From Lutraria lutraria (taxonomy: Eukaryota > Mollusca > Bivalvia > Venerida > Mactridae), in contig OZ026834.1 in assembly GCA_964023205.1 (NCBI GenBank), positions 28,186,756 to 28,250,755 on the forward strand: a stretch of DNA of 64,000 nucleotides. The letters are read 5' to 3'. The number at the start of each line of letters is the position of its first letter. Positions within the stretch are counted from its first letter, which is position 1. Positions 53,801-61,197 of the stretch are shown here, piece after piece. The notes under the pieces were generated by a model. That model saw only the letters and a list, made by a program, of their open reading frames with translations, did no database searches and was not told where the DNA came from. A program made the position numbers and the translations under genes.

Positions 53801-56340
53801 AGCATGAAAGACAGGGAATTAGACATACTTACACTAAAACAGTCGGACCAGAAAAATAATCGTGATTCGGGTTACGAATACAAAAATCGTAAAGAATCGT
53901 AGGCTAATAGTTTTACAAAAGGTGTTTAGAAAAAATAGATGTTCCTCTACATGTACCTACTCTAATTATTTTAGTCAAGTAACTTTAAATTCATTATTTC
54001 GTACCAGTAGCTCGTATTTCATGCGTGAAAATACAATAAAACCTCTTATATAATAGAACCGGACTCTCTGAAAACCGAAATTCTCTGAAAATCTGACGAT
54101 TTTTCAAGTTCCATTCTCTAGGAATTCATCAAATGTTCTCTGAAAACCGGACTTTTGTCCAGTTCGGAACGGGTCCGGTTTTCAAGTGTTTTACTGTATT
54201 TATACTTTTATTTTTGTTCTGTGAATTTCAGGATACCTGGAGAAACTCAGTAAGCTTATTATAGAAAGTATTCCAGAGTTTACAGAGAATCAGTCAGCAG
54301 ATAAAGATTATCTGAAGGTCATCACAAACCCTCTAACAAAACTTGTGATTCAGGTAAAGCTTTCTTCGGCACTGAAACGAAGATTTTGAAATAAATATGT
54401 CCTCCTCCGAAATGAAGATAATTTGAACGACTAAGTTCATACGGGAACATCTACAGTAAATTGCATGATCCCTTCGTTACGAACACTTCACTTACGTAGA
54501 GTCCTTATTTCAAACGTTCCGATCTAGAAGATGTGGCATAAATTGCACTTTTTTATTCTTCCCTGGACAATAATTTAAACTTATATTTTTGTCCACAATT
54601 ACTAACAAGTAGTGATGAACAGCGCGACCTCTCCAAAGCAACACCCTTTGGAGCAGCAAAATTATGTTGTTTAGAGTGTTTAGAGGTTGTTGCTCTTGAG
54701 AGGTCAAATTGATAGTTTAAATTAATCGTGCAGTGGGAAAAATCATACTGTTGTTGAAGGGAGATTGTGACTCAGGAGAGGGCCAATCTGGAGAGGTTGT
54801 ACTGTACTTGAATTAACGAGGGGGGTAATTATTAACTTTCATTCATCACATTACTAAATTATATCTTACATGTACATGTATTTATGATTTTACTTAAAAC
54901 GGCCAATCTGTTATTCATACTTTATGATCAGCGATTTTTTAGTGTTTACGTTTTGACTTATGGCATAAAGTATGTGTTTTTTTAGATCAACAAGAATGTT
55001 ATTAAAGACATCGCTACTGGTGACGAAGAGGCTGAGGAAGAATCTATTATCAAACATACTTGTTGTGATAAACTTGATAATGGGACAAAAGTTAACTGTG
55101 GAAATTGTAAGTTTGTGTAGACGTGAAGTTTAAGCTAAGTGGTTTGCTTGCGTTCATCGTATTAGCATAAACACTTGTGCAAATGTGTGCATGCACTTGA
55201 TAGACCCAATCGAAATGACAATGTTGACAAAAAAATGATTACACTTTAAAGTAATGAATGATTACTGAATTGAAAACGATTGCAATATATATATTCAGTC
55301 CGAAATAAAACGAACACATTCGTTAACTTGTCAAACAACTTTTAGATACTGTAATGATTCGTTAAAATGATTTTGTCTCCATTTTAGGCATATTCATGTT
55401 TGAAAAAGTATCACGCGAAGGTGGGTGGAGCGATGCTGCTGTTGGAGCTGTCTTATTGGCTATTGCCCTCGTTTTGCTTTGTGTCTGCCTCGTTCTGATA
55501 GTGAAACTTTTGCACTCATTGCTCCGTGGACAGATTGCGCATATCATCCGGAAGTTCGTCAACGCCAACTTTCCAGGAAAATGCAGCTACTTCACTGGAT
55601 ACCTTGCCATATTCATAGGAGCTGGGTTGACCATTCTTGTACAATCGAGTTCAATTTTTACGTCATCAATCACACCGCTGGTCGGTATGGGTGTGCTGAG
55701 CTTGGACAGGATGTATCCACTGACGTTAGGGTCAAACATTGGTACCACAGCAACAGGAGTATTAGCAGCGTTTGCTCAAGATGGAAGTAAAATTCCGAAT
55801 GCTTTGCAAATCGCTCTCTGTCATTTGTTTTTCAACATCAGCGGAATTCTGATATTCTATCCAATTCCAGTCTTTCGACCGCCAATACAAATGGCTAAAT
55901 TTCTTGGCATACAGACAGCAAAATATCGATGGTTCGCGATGATCTATCTTATCTTCGCCTTTTTCCTTTTCCCGGCAGCCGTATTTGGCCTTTCACTGGC
56001 AAGTTGGATAGCGTTAGCGGCAGTGATGATTCCCATTGCATTAATTATCTTATTGATTTTATTCATCAAACTTCTACAAAACAAGCGGCCCGGTTGTTTA
56101 CCAGCAAAATTACGTACCTGGAAATGGCTGCCCAAACCCCTGAGATCCCTTGAGCCATATGATCGCGTCATAATGTCTGCAACTGGAAATTGTTGTTGTT
56201 GTCGGAAAATAGGTTGCTTTAAGGCCATCGCAAATGACTCTGGTGACAAGAAACAAGTAATAGGTGAAAATTCGAAAAATAACAAAATGGAAATTCGGGT
56301 GGAAAAGGACACAGATGATCAGAACAGTTGTCGACTTTGA
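41834..56340 (+). CDS. SLC34A2-like: Sodium-dependent phosphate cotransporter, SLC34 (NaPi-II)
   Basis: Nine exons join in phase: 41834-41848 (ATG GCC GGA AAG GAG), 48475-48522, 48983-49055, 50151-50282, 51430-51576, 51978-52169, 54232-54353, 54986-55106 and 55388-56340 (TGA). They total 1803 nt, or 600 residues. The protein matches NaPi-II along its length. It has the two inverted QSSS repeats (QSSSTTTS near residue 121, QSSSIFTS near 369), [24 protein letters not shown], and the C-terminal cysteine cluster CCCCRKIGC near 552. A large extracellular loop (about 244-290) has four cysteines and one NGT sequon, but is shorter than in vertebrates. The role is uptake of inorganic phosphate with sodium across the apical plasma membrane. 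The AGA...D residues (178, 180, 184) match electrogenic family members. Intron 1 (6.6 kb) is loaded with transposons. Confidence 0.95.
42208..42518. mobile_element. TTAA-flanked MITE, copy 1 (311 bp)
   Basis: TTAA (42204-42207) precedes AGGGGCATGCCCTGGAACTG; CAGTTCCTGGACATGCCCCT precedes TTAA (42519-42522). TTAA targets occur in piggyBac and Kolobok transposons; ends starting AGGGG fit Kolobok better. It lies in SLC34 intron 1. Confidence 0.85.
42980..43389. mobile_element. TTAA-flanked MITE, copy 2 (410 bp)
   Basis: Same ends and TTAA flanks (42976-42979 and 43390-43393) as copy 1, in the same orientation. It has an extra interior block near 43235-43315 that copy 1 lacks, so copy 1 is an internal deletion derivative. 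Confidence 0.85.
44940..45190. repeat. Repeat with GTCCGTCCGTC tract
   Basis: Contains TTATGTCCGTCCGTCTATC, ATTTCCGCTCTGTAACTC and TTCAAGCTGCTTGGTTTATT. This kind of sequence is common in interspersed repeats of molluscs. A related copy lies at 47120-47370. Confidence 0.6.
45788..45812. repeat. Short telomere-like CCCTAA tract
   Basis: AACCCTAACCC-type repeats occur three to four times with slips. A second short run lies near 46049-46070. It is interstitial, inside the long inverted-repeat element. Confidence 0.6.
47120..47370. repeat. Repeat with CCGTCCGTCCGTCC tract
   Basis: ATGCCCCCCCAATTCGAA and GGAAGGGCATAAAG form a short inverted pair, followed by CGTCCGTCCGTCCG and CGATAACTCAAGAAATATTT. 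It is probably a dispersed element in SLC34 intron 1. Confidence 0.6.
50345..50660 (+). repeat. Interspersed repeat X, copy 4 (uninterrupted)
   Basis: ATTCCTCGGCGTTTGTC, GGCAGGCCGCCATTTTG, CTTTCCATCATGATTGACC and AGCAGTGACCGGAAACCGC. It shows the pre-insertion state of the site occupied by the LINE in copy 1. It lies in SLC34 intron 4. Confidence 0.8.
53557..53733. repeat. MITE family R2 copy
   Basis: TA then CAGTCAACATTGTG at the left; ACAGGGTTGACTG then TA at the right. Interior words (AATGGCCTTCGATTAAAGG) are mostly in reversed order. Confidence 0.75.
54034..54196. repeat. MITE family R3, complete copy
   Basis: TA then CAATAAAACCTCTTATATAA at the left; CAAGTGTTTTACTG then TA at the right. 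The R3 word CTCTGAAAACCGGAC lies inside. It ends 35 bases before the SLC34 exon at 54232. Confidence 0.85.
54620..54804. repeat. MITE family R1 copy
   Basis: Starts CAGCGCGACCTCTCCAAAGC and ends GGAGAGGTTGTACTG before TA. It lies in an SLC34 intron. Confidence 0.85.
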
Positions 56341-56472
56341 ATTTCTCGTAATATATTTCAGCAGTGACATGCAACACCAATATCAACCGTCACGTGAAAA
56401 TACATGTTTGGAGACTTGGACCCATGAACATGACGCCAGTTAGAGTCCTGTATAAAAGACAAATTAAGTGAC

Positions 56473-56478
56473 AATAAA
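56473..56478 (+). promoter_or_regulatory. Polyadenylation signal AATAAA of SLC34
   Basis: AATAAA lies 133 bases after the stop codon and is the first such hexamer. Confidence 0.65.
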
Positions 56479-56606
56479 GTGCGTGAATGCCGTGTGACTA
56501 ACTGTTAACAAATATATTATGAATACATTTATATATAATATAATATTACACAAGATAAACTAACGGTTAGGCATAACTCGGATCAAGTAAAACCGATACA
56601 AATATG

Positions 56607-56769
56607 TAGTCAAACCTGTGAACAAAGGTCACCTAGGGTAAGACGTGGTACGGCCGTTATTGGCAGGTGACATTTGTTCAGATGTTGTTTTGTTCTAAAT
56701 CATCAATGACGCATGGCCTTTATTCACATGGTGACCTTTATCCGAAGGTGATCGCTAACACAGGTTTGA
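56607..56769. repeat. MITE family R2 copy
   Basis: Starts TAGTCAAACCTGTGAACAAA and ends AACACAGGTTTGA. GTGACCTTTATCCGAAGG lies inside. Confidence 0.8.
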
Positions 56770-57424
56770 AAATAATATTTTTGGAAAATCTCATCATGGT
56801 GATGTTTCATCTAAATTTGTGATTATTTTCAAGTCAGTGTTGTTAATTCATTTATCACTTTTATCTTGAGATCTCATCAAACTTTGATAATGCAAAATCT
56901 CAAAGTAATGAGACGCTTTCAAACACAATGGAAGGTCAAAATCAAGTGAGTTTCATGAGAACACTCATGATTATAAACCAAACCGTTGGCAGGAATATTT
57001 TTGTAATTCGTGAGTAAAATCAAGAATAACAGAAAACTAATCTCATTGTGCATTTTGAGATTGGTGTAGATACTCACATCTTATAAGTCATGCTGGTTGT
57101 GGCATATTTTTTAAATTTAGAGACGAATTTTCATTTCTTATAGATAAGTCTTGAGAATAAAACTTGAGATAAGCATAAAATGAGTTTGATGATTACAAGT
57201 ATACTCATTGTGATAAATATTTTGATATTCAAATCAAGAATAACTTGAGATTAATCTCAATGTTATGTGAGATTGGTGTTAATTCTCAATTTCCATTATT
57301 TGAAATCACACTCATTGTATTATATGTACACATGTTGATTATATTGTTAAATAATAACCAGAAATACCAGTTCTTTACTGATCTTTAACCTTAGTTATTA
57401 TTTTTAGCTTGTTTATTGTTTTGT

Positions 57425-57662
57425 TTATTCGAGTTTTACACCCCTTTTCAATAGTCCGAGTCATATGATGCGGACAGTTCACCTAGCCATTATTCCTGGG
57501 AAGAATCAGTACTAGACTCCCATCCTCCGTAAGCAAGAGCCTACTTTATCACATAAAGAGACATGTTTAGTAGTGATGCTCAAACCCACGACCCTTTATC
57601 AGTGAGAGGTTACGGTGATTTGAAGTCAGCGACCTTAACCACCTGACACAGAGGCGAGTATA
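57425..57662 (-). repeat. SINE-like repeat S1, inverted copy
   Basis: Reversed, it carries CTCACTGATAAAGGGTCGTG, ACATGTCTCTTTATGTGA and GGAGGATGGGAGTCTAGTAC, matching 7310-7512. Confidence 0.7.
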
Positions 57663-57720
57663 TGTGTTTGTACTGTAGCGGTGTGGTATATGTACCTATA
57701 AATTGGTTGGGATCTTCATC

Positions 57721-57782
57721 AGCCCGATTAGCTCAGTTGCTTGCAAGCAGGAGGTCGTGGGTTGAAGCTCCACATCGGATAC
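57721..57782 (+). repeat. tRNA-like sequence lacking an anticodon arm
   Basis: GCCCGATTAGCTCAGTTGC has a canonical A box and D-arm. GTGGGTTGAAGCTCCAC forms a T-arm, and CCGAT pairs with ATCGG. Only about 60 bases span the two ends, so the anticodon arm is absent. Best read as a SINE head or tRNA relic. Confidence 0.6.
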
Positions 57783-58198
57783 AGTATTTTCCTCCTTAGT
57801 ATAATTACAGTACTATAAAAAATAACAAATAAACAAACAAATACTTATATATTATTTATCATAAATATCCAATGTGATGTTATCAATGTAATATAATTGT
57901 TTATTCTATTTAATACCATAGTGAGCAAAAAGCATCTTTTATACATTTAGCTAATACTTAAATATACTAACTTTACAATATAACTTAATATCTTAGCTAC
58001 AATCATGACTAATACCCTGACAATAAAATATCTGTGAGTTACATCCAGGGCGTGACTTTAATATGATAAATCAGTATTGCATTATTTGTCCATACACAAT
58101 ATAGCAGTACATTTTTGTATATTCTAATTCATGTATGTACTAATAAGATAAATTTTTACCATGAAATAAATTTTACACTTCCTATCATCTTTTATATA

Positions 58199-58377
58199 CA
58201 GTCAAACCTGTGAACAAAGGCCACCCTTGGGAAATACATAATGTGGTCTTTATTGACAGGTGGTCTTTTCTTGGGGGTCATTTTGTTCTAATTAATCAAA
58301 GATGTTTTTTTTAAAGAATGGCCTTTATTCACAGGGTGACCTTTATCTGGAGATTCTCCCTTACACAGGTTTGACTG
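58199..58377. repeat. MITE family R2, best-preserved copy
   Basis: TA then CAGTCAAACCTGTGAACAAA; ACACAGGTTTGACTG then TA. The terminal 15 bases are a near-perfect inverted repeat. GGCCTTTATT words and their neighbours recur inside. Confidence 0.9.
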
Positions 58378-58559
58378 TATAATTATGATGTTAAAAAACA
58401 ATGAAAGTGCGCATGAAATCAAGAATTAGCTACCTAGCGTCAGCCAACATATATATCAATAAGTTGACCAATCCACAAAAAGTGTAAATCCAACAAACAC
58501 AAATGCCCTATCAAAACAACAGTTATAAATAATAACAAGGCAATAATGTTTTATTTCCA

Positions 58560-58790
58560 ACTGGGGTTACACGTCACGTTACACGCAATATGGTCATTTT
58601 GGTAACTTTTTCAGCTTTGATAGTTTTGGATGACCCCACCCCAGGTGGATACATGTGAGTTGAACCCCTGACCTTCATTAGACTAGCTGGACAGCTTCCT
58701 TGCTCCAATTTTTCTGGTCCTGAGTCGGGATTCAAACTCACATCAATGAGGGGTCCAAGACCATAATCGCTCCACTACAGACAATAATAT
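58560..58790 (+). repeat. Interspersed repeat Y, copy 2, with tRNA-like tail
   Basis: ATGGTCATTTTGGTAACTT and GGATGACCCCACC match 22430-22560 inverted. GGGATTCAAACTCACATC nearby looks like an inverted or degraded B box. Confidence 0.55.
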
Positions 58791-58804
58791 AAATATATGT
58801 GATT

Positions 58805-59060
58805 CAGGGATGTCAAAATTCCAGATTTATCCAATTTGTACGTCATGAAAGAGCCATGTTTTCTGAGCAAAACAAAAGTTATTTGATGAAAATATCTCAA
58901 GAAATGGCAAAGTTATGGTCAATTTAATCTGCTATGAAGGATTTTCTTTGATACAGACTGAGTTAAATATGGAAACAATGCAATTGAAGGCCCCTTTTTT
59001 GGCAAAAGTGGTCAACCGCATACAATTCTCAGGATTTTCAATTTGGCTCTGTTGACACCC
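58805..59060. mobile_element. CAGGG-ended MITE, about 256 bp
   Basis: Starts CAGGGATGTCAAAATTCCAG and ends TCTGTTGACACCCCTG, an inverted repeat. GTGATT lies directly on both sides as a direct repeat. CAGGG ends are typical of hAT elements, although those usually give 8-bp duplications. Confidence 0.7.
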
Positions 59061-59336
59061 CTGGTGATTATTTAATCATGGTGAAAAAAGAATTATACAG
59101 AGGACTAGAATATAGTTGTGCATAAAATTACAGACATGGATTTCATACTTATAATATGGAATATACAGGTGCAAGGAGAAAATAAAATAACTGGTACAAA
59201 TTTGTTTTTTATACTCTGTGCCATGCAATGTTAAGTAGATCTGTCATTATAAGAAATGATATTGCTATATCAATAATTTTTCTCATCAAAATATTTTTTT
59301 TTTAACTCAATTTGCATAGAGCATCCCATTCAATTC

Positions 59337-59513
59337 CAGTCAAACCTGTGAACAAAGGCCTACCATGGGAAAAACAAAATATGACCTTTATTGAAAGATT
59401 ACCTTTATTCAGAGGTCATCTTGTCTTAAATAATCAATGACGGTTATTAAAGAAATTCCTTTATTCACAGGGTGGCCTTAATTCAAAGGTGGCTGCTCAC
59501 ACTTGTTTGACCG
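59337..59513. repeat. MITE family R2 copy
   Basis: Starts CAGTCAAACCTGTGAACAAA and ends ACACTTGTTTGACCG before TA. Confidence 0.85.
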
Positions 59514-59753
59514 TAGATAAGTACCAGAATATGTCAAATACAGAGATAGACATGTCATGAGAAAAAAACAGAAATTCCAGCTCATCAAAGTACCTTACAC
59601 TTAGTGCCATGTAATTTTTGTACATTTTCCATTTTTTGGTCATGATTTAAAAACAGTACTGAACTTAATTCAACAATGCTTGAACAATGTAATTTGTGGA
59701 GAGACAATGTCAGAAGACCATAAAATAAATATAAAAAATATCTAGCGGCATTA

Positions 59754-59953
59754 CAGTCACACCTGTGAACAAAGGCTACACCTGTATGGACAGATGAAAT
59801 ACAGCTTCTTGACAGATTTGACTTTCACTTAGATGACCTTCCACGGCCAGTTTTCGAACCAGTCCAGTGCAATAACCACTGGACCACAGACTTGGCCACT
59901 CAATCCACAGATGGCCTTTCTTCATTGGTGACGGTTAACCCCTGTACTGACTG
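59754..59953. repeat. MITE family R2 copy with inserted tRNA-like piece
   Basis: TA then CAGTCACACCTGTGAACAAA at the left; CCTGTACTGACTG then TA at the right. At about 59826-59890 lies GTTTTCGAACCAGTCCAGTG and ACCACTGGACCACAGAC, an inverted tRNA-like segment not present in other R2 copies. Confidence 0.75.
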
Positions 59954-61197
59954 TATTTGCAGATCTTCACTATAATGTTTCATCACAATGTCGGGAAATA
60001 CACGCCTCCAGACTGAGATCAAGTTGTAGAAAATTGTGGATGAAGATTGAATTCCCGTACAAACAATAAACTAATAAAAGTTAAAATTTGTACATAAAAC
60101 TGCTGGTTTTTAGAGTAACCAGTTAACATGAAAAATAAAATTGAACAAAAATATGTTTAATTCAGACAAATGAATAAATGAATTCAATAAATGCCATCTT
60201 TAAAACGTGTTAGTTTGTGGTTACGCAACAATAAAGATACAAGTCAAGATCACTAGAAGACCTTTTGGGTCAGCGATTTTTTTAAAATGAATTTTGGTTA
60301 CAACTAAAAACCAACAATTGTCAATGCATGGCCTTATAAATTAAAGCTGAAATATTAAAACACAGTGTGGTTTCCCCTAAAAACATCCCATGAAGATAAA
60401 ATATCATATAATTATATGTATAAGCAAACTAAAGAAAATTTCAAAATATGTAGAAATGACACATTTCTACAATAAAGTCACAATTAAGCAAGGATGAATC
60501 ATCAATGGTAGCATCTCTGAGATGAAATAACAAATCAAATTTTACACTAACCACACCATTGATTGGTCAATTCAAAAAATATTCTCAAAGGCAGACAAAA
60601 AGAAACTTGCATTTCGAGGCTTGTCCAAGCTTTTAGAAAGAGACAAAACATGTAAATTCTCAAATCTAAATAATGTAAAGATGCAAAAAAGCATTAAATA
60701 TACAATACAGGATGTGTTTTTAAAACACAATGCCCCCCCCAGGTGACCTTGACCTTTGACCTAAAATGCATAGGTCCTGTAGAGGTTGCCTTTATGACTT
60801 TAGGTGGAAGCATTTTGATTTTATAGGCAAGGTTAAATTGGGTACTAACAGACAGACAGGCCAAAAACAATATACCACCGATCTATCGATACGGGAGCAT
60901 AAAGATATTTCAATCATTGTGAAGTATTACAACTCTCTGAACACAGTTTGCAAAAATATAAGAATCACAAGTTGTTGTTGTTTCAATCAAACCTCTTTTT
61001 CATACATGATAAAATATTTATTTCACTTACATACTTTGTGAAACACGACCTATCAGCAAACTGCCTTATGGCTTAATTACTTAACATATCTAATTTAAAA
61101 ATTTTTAAAAAGTTTTACAATCAACAAAAGAAATACTGGAAGAAGCTGATTGTACTAAAAATCACAGTTACGTTTCCATGGCATTGGCAATAAAAAG

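Noticed and set aside
57721..57782. Functional tRNA gene
   Set aside because: There is no room for an anticodon arm, so no anticodon can be assigned.
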